In this document: piece by piece, positions 34,691 to 42,227 of the stretch
Layout: the number at the start of each line of letters is the position of its first letter
Numbering within the stretch: position 1 is the first letter of the stretch
Source of the DNA: Streptomyces katrae
Lineage (GTDB): Bacteria; Actinomycetota; Actinomycetes; Streptomycetales; Streptomycetaceae
DNA length: 64,000 bases
Assembly (NCBI RefSeq): GCF_000717655.1
Contig: NZ_JNZY01000011.1
Location: 162,299-226,298 of the forward strand
Reading direction: 5' to 3'
Program-made: the position numbers and the translations under genes
The notes under the pieces: model-generated
The model's database searches: none
Told to the model about the DNA's origin: nothing
The model's input: only the letters and a program-made list of their open reading frames with translations

Positions 34691-34957
34691 TCAGTCGCGG
34701 GAGTTGCCGAACAGGATCGGGTAGCCGATCAGCAGGACCAGCGAGCCCGCGATCGCGGAGCCCCAGGTGGCGGGGTCGTAGAACTCGTTGGCGATCGGCT
34801 TGTCCAGGAACTTCGCGGAGAGCCAGCCGCCGACGAAGGCTCCGGCGATGCCGATGAGGGTGGTCCCGATCAGGCCGCCGGGGTCGCGACCGGGCAGCAG
34901 GACCTTGGCTATGAAGCCGGCCAGCAGTCCCAGGACGATCCAGCTGACGATCCCCAT
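34691..34957 (-). CDS. GlsB/YeaQ/YmgE family membrane protein
   Basis: An 88-residue protein with three TM segments: 'GIVSWIVLGLLAGFIAKVL', 'GLIGTTLIGIAGAFVGGWLSAKFL' and 'TWGSAIAGSLVLLIGYPILFG', matching the transglycosylase-associated protein family. The start context is the usual 'MGIVSWIVLGLLAG'. Function is poorly known; relatives are stress-induced. A perfect 9-bp inverted repeat lies 30 bp upstream. Confidence 0.85.
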   Translation of the reverse strand: MGIVSWIVLGLLAGFIAKVLLPGRDPGGLIGTTLIGIAGAFVGGWLSAKFLDKPIANEFYDPATWGSAIAGSLVLLIGYPILFGNSRD

Positions 34958-34986
34958 GTGTGTTCACTCCGCTTCGTCGTGCGCGC

Positions 34987-35018
34987 GTGTTCGCGTTCAC
35001 GGGGGAGGACGCGAACAC
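34987..35018. terminator. inverted repeat between the DMT and GlsB-like genes
   Basis: GTGTTCGCG (34987-34995) and CGCGAACAC (35010-35018) are perfect arms around a 14-nt loop. It lies 43 bp past the DMT stop and 30 bp before the GlsB-like start, both on the - strand. It could terminate the PAP2-DMT transcript or act as an operator for the small membrane protein gene. Confidence 0.45.
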
Positions 35019-35060
35019 CGGCGAAACGGTTCTCGGCTGCGGCGGCCCCCTCCCTGTCCG

Positions 35061-35948
35061 TCATGCCGGCACGCGCGTGATCGACACGGCGGCGGCCGAT
35101 GCCGGTACGGGTGCGGGTACGGGTTCCGCGGTCGGGGCCGTCCGCGTCAGCAGCAGTACCCCGCGCGCCGCCGCGAGCGCGCCGGCGGTGGCGAGCAGGA
35201 TCCCCATGGCGCCGCCCTGGAGGTGTTCGCCCAGCAGGACCATTCCGATGGCGGCCGCGGCCAGCGGGTTGGCCAGGTTCACGACGGCGAGCGGCGCCCC
35301 GAGCCCGCCCCGGTAGGCCCGCTGGGACAAAAGCATCCCGCCGACCGCGAACACCACGACGAGCAGGGCCACGGTGACGACCCGCACGCTGAGCAGGGCC
35401 CCGCCGCGGCCGCCCGCGACGGCCACCGTCTGGGTCAGGGCGGAGGCCACGGCGGAGGCCAGCCCGGATGCCGTCGCGTGCCGCAGCCCCGAGCTCACGT
35501 CCCGGCGTGCGGTCAGCAGGACGATCGCGAAGGCGGTCGCCCCGGACACGGCGAGCGCCTCGGCCAGGGTGAGGGTGTCGTCGGGGGCCGGTCCGGAGGC
35601 CGGGAGCAGCAGCAGGCCGAGCCCGACGACGGTGGCCAGGGTGCCCCGCCACTCGGTGGCCGCGACCCGGCGGCCGGCTCCGCGGGCCCCGAGCGGGACG
35701 GCGGCGACGAGGGTCAGCGCGCCGAGCGGCTGGACCAGGGTGAGCGGGCCGTAGCGAAGGGCGGCCGCGTGCAGCAGCGCGGCGCCCGCGTTCAGCCCGG
35801 CCGACCACCACCACGCCCCGTTCCCGAACAGGGCGCCGGCGCTGCGGGCGACCGCGGCCCGGGCGAGCCGCTCCTGGGCCACGGCGGCGGAGGCGTAGGC
35901 CACGGCGGAGGCGAGGCAGAGCGCGACGGCGAGGACGGTGGCGTTCAC
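35061..35948 (-). CDS. DMT/EamA-like multidrug or metabolite transporter
   Basis: A 295-residue protein with about ten TM helices, starting at a GTG (35948) that overlaps the stop of the PAP2 gene (GTGA). Features include 'VALCLASAVAYASAAVAQERLARAA' and 'GPLTLVQPLGALTLVAAVPLGARGAG', the small-residue-rich helices of DMT-superfamily transporters, and a second repeat 'RAYRGGLGAPLAVVNLANPLAAAAIGMVLLGEHLQGG'. It is co-transcribed with the PAP2 protein under the tetR intergenic region. Substrate unknown. Confidence 0.85.
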   Translation of the reverse strand: MNATVLAVALCLASAVAYASAAVAQERLARAAVARSAGALFGNGAWWWSAGLNAGAALLHAAALRYGPLTLVQPLGALTLVAAVPLGARGAGRRVAATEWRGTLATVVGLGLLLLPASGPAPDDTLTLAEALAVSGATAFAIVLLTARRDVSSGLRHATASGLASAVASALTQTVAVAGGRGGALLSVRVVTVALLVVVFAVGGMLLSQRAYRGGLGAPLAVVNLANPLAAAAIGMVLLGEHLQGGAMGILLATAGALAAARGVLLLTRTAPTAEPVPAPVPASAAAVSITRVPA

Positions 35949-36847
35949 CGGCCGGCCCCCACGGCCTCGGAACCGGCCCCCACGGCTTCGGAACCGGCCC
36001 CCATGCCCTCGGAACCGGCCCCCACGGCCTCGGCCGAGGCCTCCTGGGACGTACCGTCCGCCGTCGCGGCGTTCCGCGGGCGCGGCAGGTGCCGTACGAC
36101 GGGCAGCGAGCCGGTGCGCACCTGCGGGCGCGGGACGACCAGCAGCGCCCCGCCGAGCAGCACGGTCGCGACGATCGCGTCGAGCCAGTAGTGGTTGGCG
36201 GTGCCGACGACCACGAGCAGCGTCAGCAGCGGGTGCAGCAGCCACAGCACGCGCCGGCGGGACCGGGTGGCGGCGATCATGCCGAGCGCCAGCATCAGCG
36301 CCCACCCGAAGTGCAGCGAGGGCATCGCGGCGAACTGGTTGGCCATGGTGTCGGCGGCGGGCGCGGCCCGGTAGACGGAGGGCCCGTAGACCTGCCCGGT
36401 GTCCACCAGGTGCGCGGCGCCGAGCATCCGCGGCGGCGCGAGCGGGAAGGCGAGGTGCAGCGCGAGGGCGGCGCCGGTCAGGACGGCGAGTACGCGCCGG
36501 GCCCACAGGTAGTGGCCGGGTCTGCGCAGGTACAGCCAGATCAGGAAGACGGCGGTCGCCGGGAAGTGCACGGCCGCGTAGTACGTGTTCGCGGTGTGCA
36601 CGAGGGCGTCGCCGTGCAGGAGCAGCCGCTGGACCGCGCCCTCGCCGGGCAGGTGCAGGCTGCGTTCGGCGTCCCAGATCCGGCCGGCGTTGCGGAAGGC
36701 CTCGTCGGTGCGGTCCGTGGAGAGCATCCGGCCCGCCTTGTAGACGGCGAACAGACCCGCGACGAGCAGCAGCTCACGTATGAGGCGTCGCCGCTGCCCG
36801 GTTGCCGGGCCGTCGGCCGGCCCGCCAGGTGTCGTGTGGGAGCTCAT
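35945..36847 (-). CDS. PAP2-family phosphatase / inositol phosphorylceramide synthase-like membrane protein
   Basis: A 300-residue integral membrane protein with six TM helices. The catalytic PAP2 motifs are 'FAAMPSLHFGWALML' and 'GTANHYWLDAIVA' (nucleophile His and partner Asp); the first half has 'LFPLAPPRML'-like lumenal loops. The C-terminus is low-complexity, made of 7-residue copies of GAGSEAV. The family acts on lipid phosphates such as phosphatidate or undecaprenyl phosphate. It starts the PAP2-DMT operon divergent from tetR. Confidence 0.85.
   Translation of the reverse strand: MSSHTTPGGPADGPATGQRRRLIRELLLVAGLFAVYKAGRMLSTDRTDEAFRNAGRIWDAERSLHLPGEGAVQRLLLHGDALVHTANTYYAAVHFPATAVFLIWLYLRRPGHYLWARRVLAVLTGAALALHLAFPLAPPRMLGAAHLVDTGQVYGPSVYRAAPAADTMANQFAAMPSLHFGWALMLALGMIAATRSRRRVLWLLHPLLTLLVVVGTANHYWLDAIVATVLLGGALLVVPRPQVRTGSLPVVRHLPRPRNAATADGTSQEASAEAVGAGSEGMGAGSEAVGAGSEAVGAGR
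35951..36036. repeat. 21-bp tandem repeat in the PAP2 3' end
   Basis: Four copies, the last partial, of a 21-bp unit (ggcccccacggcctcggaacc on the + strand) encode GAGSEGM/GAGSEAV repeats at the PAP2 C-terminus. One copy has two base changes. The copy number is probably variable between strains. Confidence 0.8.
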
Positions 36848-36968
36848 TCCCCCAACTCTCTCTTCCTGTACTCGCGCGCCGCTTGAACGCGGATGGTGCG
36901 GATGGTGACGCGCTGGTGCGCCGGTGTACGGCGGCCGGAGCCGGTCGCGAGCACATCGACACGCCAGT

Positions 36969-37010
36969 GTATCGATACATTCGCGTATCGATACGCCGGT
37001 GTACCGATAC
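36969..37010. promoter_or_regulatory. three palindromes at exact 16-bp spacing (tetR operator array)
   Basis: GTATCGATAC occurs at 36969-36978 and 36985-36994, and GTACCGATAC (one change) at 37001-37010. The centres are exactly 16 bp apart, so the sites lie on alternating helical faces with regular spacing. The middle site extends to CGTATCGATACG. The array lies between the PAP2 start (36847) and the tetR start (37078), so the TetR protein is the likely ligand and may control both directions. Confidence 0.7.
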
Positions 37011-37077
37011 GCTTGCGTTCCCGTACACTTTCTTACGGAACCACCCGCCGCGGAGCCCCCGAGGAGAGCCGCTCACC

Positions 37078-37710
37078 ATGACGTCGACGCTGCCCGCCGC
37101 GCGCCGCTCCAAGATCACCCCGGAGCGGGTGCAGGAGTTCTACGACGCCGTCCTGGAGCAGCTGCGCGAGCACGGGTACGAGGCCCTGACCATGGAGGGT
37201 GTCGCCGCCCGGGCCTGCTGCGGGAAGTCGACGCTCTACCGGCAGTGGAAGACCAAGCCCCAGCTGGTCGCGGCCGCCCTGCGCGCACACCGGCAGGGCA
37301 CGCTGGTCGCCGTGGACACCGGCACGCTCGCCGGCGACCTGCGCGAGGCGGCCCGGATCGCGGCCGGAAACTCGGGGCGCGACACCCGCCTCACCCAGGC
37401 CCTCGGGCATGCCGTGCTCAGCGACGAGGAGTTGCAGGCGGCTCTGCGCGAGGCGCTGGTCGAGCCGGAGCTCGCCGCGTTCGACGCGATGGTGGCGCGG
37501 GCCGTGGCGCGTGGCGAGGTCGCGGCGGACCATCCGGCCCTGGAGTTCCTGCCGGCCCAGCTGATGGGTGTGCTGCGGATCCGGCCGGTGCTGGAGGGGC
37601 GGTACGCCGACGCCGACTACCTGGTCCGGTTCGTCGACGGGGCCTTGTTGCCCGCCCTGGGCCTGGCCCCGATCCCCGTCCCGGACGGGAACCGGGCTCC
37701 GGCCCCCTGA
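37078..37710 (+). CDS. TetR family transcriptional regulator
   Basis: A 210-residue TetR protein. The HTH is at about 14-60 ('ERVQEFYDAVLEQLREHGYEALTMEGVAARACCGKSTLYRQWKTKPQLVAAALRAH'), with the canonical 'KSTLYRQW' recognition segment. The C-terminal ligand domain includes 'SDEELQAALREALVEPELAAFDAMVARAVARGEV' (TetR_C_11/16-like). GAGGAG precedes ATG 37078. It is divergent from the PAP2-DMT operon and very likely binds the three phased palindromes between them. Confidence 0.93.
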   Translation: MTSTLPAARRSKITPERVQEFYDAVLEQLREHGYEALTMEGVAARACCGKSTLYRQWKTKPQLVAAALRAHRQGTLVAVDTGTLAGDLREAARIAAGNSGRDTRLTQALGHAVLSDEELQAALREALVEPELAAFDAMVARAVARGEVAADHPALEFLPAQLMGVLRIRPVLEGRYADADYLVRFVDGALLPALGLAPIPVPDGNRAPAP

Positions 37711-37793
37711 ACCGGTGGGCCGCCGTCGCGATGACCTGACGGCGGTCCGCCCGCGCTGCCTCGTGGGGACGGCGGCAGCGCGCCACCCGGACG

Positions 37794-37831
37794 GGGCGGT
37801 GGTCACTCACTCGAGGGAGTGACCACCGCCC
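37794..37831. terminator. bidirectional terminator between tetR and terD-like gene
   Basis: A perfect 15-bp stem (gggcggtggtcactc / gagtgaccaccgccc) with an 8-nt loop lies between the convergent genes. It is one of the strongest hairpins in the window. Confidence 0.75.
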
Positions 37832-37902
37832 GGTCTGTGCGGCCTCACGTCAAAGCCGCAGGCCAAAGCCTCAGGCCCAAGCCACAGCGTCAACGCCGTA
37901 CG

Positions 37903-38460
37903 TCAGGACCGCAGGGCGCCCATGACCCGGGCGAACTCATCCGGGTCGGCGTCGAAGCCCCGTACGGCGGCGTCCAGCGACCAGACCCCCGAGGCGTCGC
38001 GCGTGAACTCCGCGACCGTGGCCGCGGTGGCCGCCGGGACCCCCGCGAAATCGGTCACCGCGAGATCGGTGTAGCCCTCCCGGATCCGGACCCCCGTACC
38101 GCCTATGACCGCGAAGGTCTTCGTACGGGCGCCGCGCGGGCCGGTCTCCTGGATGACCACGCCCACCACCACCCGCCCCAGCGCGGGCGCCATCCGGTTC
38201 AGTTCGAGGGTCATGACCTCATCGAACCCGAACCCCTGACCGGTGTGGCTGTCGCGGTTCAGCGTGATGGTGCCGTCGGGCGAACGGCTGCCGAAGTGCA
38301 CGAGGTGGACGGGCTCTCCGTGGGGGTCCGCGGCGCCGTACACCGCCGCGATGATGTCCAGGTCGTGGGCGGGCGTGCCCGAGGGGCTCGGATCCCACCG
38401 CAGGGCGATCTCCACCTTGGCCAGGCTCTTGCGCAATCCGCTCGTCGTCGACGTGCTCAC
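37903..38460 (-). CDS. TerD family protein
   Basis: A 185-residue TerD/CABP-type protein. It has the calcium-binding-type motifs 'VEIALRWDPSPSGTPAHDLDIIAAVYG' (DxDxxA) and 'VVHFGSRSPDGTITLNRDSHTGQGFGFDEVMTLELNRM', with the paired Asp loops of the family. The family is linked to tellurite resistance and general stress, and to calcium-dependent development in Streptomyces. It stands alone, without terB/terZ partners. Confidence 0.9.
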   Translation of the reverse strand: MSTSTTSGLRKSLAKVEIALRWDPSPSGTPAHDLDIIAAVYGAADPHGEPVHLVHFGSRSPDGTITLNRDSHTGQGFGFDEVMTLELNRMAPALGRVVVGVVIQETGPRGARTKTFAVIGGTGVRIREGYTDLAVTDFAGVPAATAATVAEFTRDASGVWSLDAAVRGFDADPDEFARVMGALRS

Positions 38461-38894
38461 CGAACTCCCCCTCCGCTCGCCGGGCGTTGCCCGGCCATGC
38501 TTTCATGCCGCGGCCCTGCCGGTCCGGACGAGCGTACGTTCCCGGCCAGTTGAGCCGGTCGCCCGATGGCCCGGGCCCGACGCGTACGACCTCCGGCCGC
38601 ACCGACGACTGCGGGGCATCCACCCCCGGCCCCCTCGATCACACTACGTGACCGACCCGCTCCGGACGCCGCACACAAGGGGCCCCGTTCATCCCGTTCG
38701 CAGCACAATGCCCCGCAGAAACGCCGGTCACGCCGGATCGTTACCTCAAGCTTTGCTCAATTCCAGTGACACCGCGCCCACCGTCTTCCTAGCTTCCTCG
38801 TACACGCGTCTTGACGCTTCGTACGTATCCGCGGTTCCACCCGCTGCCGGCGATCCCGCCGGCGGGTCCCGCGTACCCGAGGAAAGAGTGCAGC
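38461..38894. other. intergenic region upstream of the amino-acid binding lipoprotein
   Basis: About 434 bp between the divergent terD-like (-) and binding-protein (+) genes, presumably holding both promoters. AAGCTTTGCTC and TTGACGCTTCG occur but no confident -10/-35 pair could be set. A good ribosome site, GAGGAAAG, lies just before 38895. No convincing small gene was found. Confidence 0.4.
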
Positions 38895-39707
38895 ATGAAG
38901 GTTCCCCAGGCCGGTGCTTTGGCCGCAGTGATCGGCCTCGCCCTGACCGCCACAGGCTGCGGCGGTGACAGCGGCCCCAAGGGGAACCTCTCCATCGGCA
39001 TCAAGTTCGACCAGCCGGGTGTGGGGCTGCGCGAGCAGGGCGGGGTCTTCTCCGGCTTCGACGTGGACGTCTCGACGTACATCGCCAAGGAGCTGGGCTA
39101 CAAGCCCGAGCAGATCGAGTTCAAGAAGGTCGACAGCTCCGACCGCGAGCTGCTGCTCCAGTACAACGAGGTCGAGTTCGTCGCGGCCAGCTACTCGATC
39201 AACGACAAGCGCAAGGAGAAGGTCGACTTCGCCGGCCCCTACTTCCTCGCGCACCAGGACCTGCTGGTCCGCGCCGACGACACCACGATCACCAAGGCCG
39301 AGGACCTCAACAACAAGAAGCTCTGCTCGGTCATCGGCTCCACCTCGGCGCAGAACGTCAAGGAGAAGCTGGCTCCCAAGGCGAGCCTCCTGGAGCAAGA
39401 CGGCTACTCGGACTGCGTCATCGCGCTCCAGGACGGCGTGGTCGACGCCATGACCACCGACAACTCCATCCTGGCCGGCTACGCCGCACAGAAGATCAAC
39501 GCGGGCAAGTTCAAGCTGGTCGGGCTGAGCCTGAGCAACGAGAGCTACGGCATCGGCGTCAAGAAGGGCGACAAGGAGCTCCAGGGCAAGATCAACGCCG
39601 CCCTGAAGAAGATGGTCCAGGACGGGTCCTGGGAGGCGGCCGTGAAGAAGAACTTCGGCCCCAACTACAGGAACGAGCCCGCCCCCGTGATCACGACGGG
39701 CAGCTGA
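38895..39707 (+). CDS. amino-acid ABC transporter substrate-binding lipoprotein
   Basis: A 270-residue glutamate/polar amino-acid binding protein. The lipobox 'LALTATGCGGD' marks Cys22 as the lipidated residue. Type 3 solute-binding fold motifs are 'GFDVDVSTYIAKELGYKPEQIEFKKVDSSDREL' and 'YFLAHQDLLVRADD...AEDLNNKKLCSVIGSTSAQN'. No permease or ATPase gene is adjacent, so it is an orphan binding protein or serves a transporter elsewhere. The 3' end overlaps the convergent propeller gene by 17 bp. Confidence 0.9.
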   Translation: MKVPQAGALAAVIGLALTATGCGGDSGPKGNLSIGIKFDQPGVGLREQGGVFSGFDVDVSTYIAKELGYKPEQIEFKKVDSSDRELLLQYNEVEFVAASYSINDKRKEKVDFAGPYFLAHQDLLVRADDTTITKAEDLNNKKLCSVIGSTSAQNVKEKLAPKASLLEQDGYSDCVIALQDGVVDAMTTDNSILAGYAAQKINAGKFKLVGLSLSNESYGIGVKKGDKELQGKINAALKKMVQDGSWEAAVKKNFGPNYRNEPAPVITTGS

Positions 39708-40653
39708 CGATCGTCGACGCGGTGGCCGGATCCGACCAGTCGGAGTCGAAGGCGGCGTTCACCACGTAGAGGCGTCCGCCGTGGACCGCCGCCGTCGTCG
39801 GCTCGTCGAAGCGCGGATCGGTGATCTGCTTGACGAACCGGCCCCGGCGGCCGTCCGCGCTGAGCGTGAACACGTCGACGGCGTAGTCCCAGTTGCGGAC
39901 GACGTACAGCGTGCGCCCGTGGACCACGAGCCCGTCGCCGTTGGCCACCGATCCGCCCTCGAGCAGGACCTTGGCGGCGGCGCCGGTGCGCGGGTCGACA
40001 CGGAACAGTGCCTTCACGTTGTCGTTGACCACCAGCAGCGCCCGGCCGTCCGGGGTCCGCTCGATGCCGTTGGAGCCCCAGACCTGGCCGCCGGGCGGGG
40101 TCGGGGCCCAGTCACCCGTGAGCGCCACGGCACGGGGGGCACGGCCGGAACCGGAGCCTGAACCGGCGGGCAGGAAGTACAGCACGTCGTTGAAGGAGTC
40201 GGTGAACCAGGCTCCCCCGCAGCCGACGACGACGTCGTTGACGAAGGCGGTCCCGGTGGCCGCCTGGTGGGTGGCCAGTATCCGGCCGTCCCCGGCGTGC
40301 ACGACGCGGATCCGGCCGTCCGCACCGCCGGCGACGAGCAGCCGGCCCTGCCCGTCCAGCTTGAGTCCGACGGACATCGCACCCGGGCCCTGCCCCCCGG
40401 TCAGGATCCGCCCGGCCCCGGTGGCGAGGTCCACGCGGTAGATCGCACCGTCGATCAGCGACCCCGTGTAGGCGAGCCCGCCCGGCGAGACGGCGATGCC
40501 CTCGGGCTGGAATCCGGCCGGGGTGGGAAGGGTGTCCGGCCGGGACGCGGTGGGCCGGGCCCGGGCGAGCGGTGCGAGCGGCCCCACGAGCGCGGTGCCG
40601 CCGAGGGCTGCGGCCGCGCCGAGGAAACTGCGCCGGCCCAAGGGTCCAGTCAC
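39691..40653 (-). CDS. Tat-exported beta-propeller (SMP-30/NHL-like) protein
   Basis: A 320-residue exported protein from GTG 40653 with AAAGGA upstream. The Tat signal is 'GRRSFLGAAAALGGTALVG'. The mature part is a beta-propeller of repeated Gly/Asp-rich blades, 'EGIAVSPGGLAYTGSLIDGAIYRVDLATGAGRIL', 'DVVVGCGGAWFTDSFNDVLYFLP' and 'NGDGLVVHGRTLYVVRNWDYAVDVFTL'. This is the SMP-30/gluconolactonase-like or NHL fold. Substrate unknown. Confidence 0.82.
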   Translation of the reverse strand: MTGPLGRRSFLGAAAALGGTALVGPLAPLARARPTASRPDTLPTPAGFQPEGIAVSPGGLAYTGSLIDGAIYRVDLATGAGRILTGGQGPGAMSVGLKLDGQGRLLVAGGADGRIRVVHAGDGRILATHQAATGTAFVNDVVVGCGGAWFTDSFNDVLYFLPAGSGSGSGRAPRAVALTGDWAPTPPGGQVWGSNGIERTPDGRALLVVNDNVKALFRVDPRTGAAAKVLLEGGSVANGDGLVVHGRTLYVVRNWDYAVDVFTLSADGRRGRFVKQITDPRFDEPTTAAVHGGRLYVVNAAFDSDWSDPATASTIVSCPS

Positions 40654-40890
40654 GGTGGTGTCCTTTCGACCGCCCTGTGAACAGCGGTGGTTGCAACGCA
40701 TCGGCTGACCCTCCCACCTCAGCACACGACGGCCGCCCGGTCCGCCCCGGGCCCGGACCTTTCACAAGGGAATGGGGAGCCTCCTCTTCATCCGGCACGG
40801 CGGCCGGCAGGGGCAGAATCCGGCCTTCCGACACATGGATTTAACCTGAAGGGCACATGACAATGTAAATCTCTGCTTCGCCACCTGACG

Positions 40891-40913
40891 CCCCGCCAAC
40901 TGCCTTGGCGGGG
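40891..40913 (+). promoter_or_regulatory. hairpin in the 5' region of the endonuclease gene
   Basis: A perfect 9-bp stem (ccccgccaa / ttggcgggg) with a 5-nt loop lies 31 bp before the endonuclease start. It may act in mRNA leader control; no poly-U tract follows, so a terminator reading is weaker. Confidence 0.45.
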
Positions 40914-40944
40914 GCGGTGCCTGCCAAGAGGTATCCCCCACACC

Positions 40945-41766
40945 ATGAGAATCTCCCCACACGCCCCCTGGGTCGCCGGGCTCGCCGTAGCGGCCCTGGT
41001 CCTCGTTCCGGCCACTGCGTCGGCCGGCTCGCAGCGGACTGCGGCTCCCCACGCCGACGCGGCTGCCACCACCACGGCCTCGGTCGACTCGTACTACGCG
41101 GCCGCCGAGGGCAAGACCGGAGCCGCGCTGAAGACCGCGCTCCACGACATCATCAAGAACCAGTCCAAGGTGACCTACGACGGCGTGTGGAACGCGCTGA
41201 AGGTGACCGACCAGGACCCGGCGAACCCGAACAACGTCATCCTCGTCTACTCGGGCCGCTCCCAGTCCAAGTCCACCAACGGCGGCGGCGTCAACGACTG
41301 GAACCGCGAGCACGTGTGGGCCAAGAGCCACGGCGACTTCGGCACCGCGACCGGCCCGGGCACGGACCTGCACCACCTGCGCCCCGAGGACGTCACGGTC
41401 AACAGCACGCGCGGCAACAAGGACTTCGACATGGGCGGCAGCCCGGTCTCGGAGGCCTCCGGCAGCTTCACCGACTCCGACTCCTTCGAGCCGCGCGACG
41501 CGGTCAAGGGCGACGTCGCCCGCATGCTGCTCTACATGGCCGTGCGCTACGACGGCGGCGACGGCTTCGCGGACCTCGAGATGAACGACAAGGTCAACAA
41601 CGGCACCGCCCCGCTCTTCGGCCGCATCTCGCTGCTGAAGCAGTGGAACCAGCAGGACCCGCCGGACGCCTTCGAGCAGCGCCGCAACCAGGTCATATTC
41701 GACACGTTCCAGCACAACCGGAACCCGTTCATCGACCACCCGGAGTGGGTCAACTCCATCTGGTGA
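40945..41766 (+). CDS. secreted endonuclease I (EndA/NucM-like)
   Basis: A 273-residue exported nuclease. The signal peptide runs to about 28 (ending 'VPATASAG'). The His-Me finger core is 'NDWNREHVWAKSHGDFGTATGPGTDLHHLRPEDVTVNSTRGNKDFD' (about 112-157), with the catalytic His in 'REHVWAKSHG' and metal ligands in 'LHHLRPED...VNSTRGN'. The C-terminal block 'ARMLLYMAVRYDG' is typical of the endonuclease I family. It degrades extracellular DNA non-specifically. It has its own promoter region and a terminator-like hairpin downstream. Confidence 0.93.
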   Translation: MRISPHAPWVAGLAVAALVLVPATASAGSQRTAAPHADAAATTTASVDSYYAAAEGKTGAALKTALHDIIKNQSKVTYDGVWNALKVTDQDPANPNNVILVYSGRSQSKSTNGGGVNDWNREHVWAKSHGDFGTATGPGTDLHHLRPEDVTVNSTRGNKDFDMGGSPVSEASGSFTDSDSFEPRDAVKGDVARMLLYMAVRYDGGDGFADLEMNDKVNNGTAPLFGRISLLKQWNQQDPPDAFEQRRNQVIFDTFQHNRNPFIDHPEWVNSIW

Positions 41767-41805
41767 CCCTGACCGGGACCCGGGCCGGCAGCCGCCGCCC
41801 GACCG

Positions 41806-41834
41806 GGCGCGGCCTGCGAGGGTTGGGCCGCGCC
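41806..41834 (+). terminator. hairpin after endonuclease gene
   Basis: ggcgcggcc (41806-41814) and ggccgcgcc (41826-41834) form a perfect 9-bp stem with an 11-nt loop, 40 bp after the endonuclease stop. Confidence 0.55.
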
Positions 41835-41903
41835 AGGTCGGGTATTCGCAGGCCAGAGGCTGCGGTGCGCGCCGCCCGGCGACGGCAGCCGATGGAGGTC
41901 GTC

Positions 41904-42206
41904 ATGGACGGAGCCGGACTGTCCGACCGCGAGCGGCGCGCCCTCTCCGCGATCGAGGCCGATCTCAAGGGTGACCGCTCCCTCGTCCGGATCCTGCGCT
42001 CCGCACACACACGCCCGCGTCACCGCACCCTGGCCGCCTGCCTTCTCGGTGCGGTGACGCTGGCCCTGCTGGTCGCGGCCTCGGTCACCGTGTCACTACC
42101 GCTGATCTGGGGTTTCGCCGCGGCCTGGACCCTGACCGTGATCCTTGCCCTGCCGCTGCTCGGCCAGTGGATCCGGCGCCGCTGGCAGCGCACGGGCCGC
42201 CCGTAG
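41904..42206 (+). CDS. DUF3040 small membrane protein
   Basis: A 100-residue protein with GGAGGT 5 nt before the ATG. The N-terminal 'GAGLSDRERRALSAIEADLKGDRSLVRILRSAH' is the DUF3040 signature (LSxxERxxLxxIExxLxxxDP-like). Two TM helices follow ('TLAACLLGAVTLALLVAASVTV' and 'LIWGFAAAWTLTVILALPLLG') with basic ends. The family is actinobacterial and of unknown function. It is tandem with the endonuclease gene but has its own ribosome site. Confidence 0.82.
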   Translation: MDGAGLSDRERRALSAIEADLKGDRSLVRILRSAHTRPRHRTLAACLLGAVTLALLVAASVTVSLPLIWGFAAAWTLTVILALPLLGQWIRRRWQRTGRP

Positions 42207-42227
42207 CGGCGCCTGCGCCCGCACGGG

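Noticed and set aside
38566..38769. 67-residue frame in the gap before the binding lipoprotein
   Set aside because: It is Arg/Pro/Ala-rich, lacks a ribosome site and has no recognisable motif.
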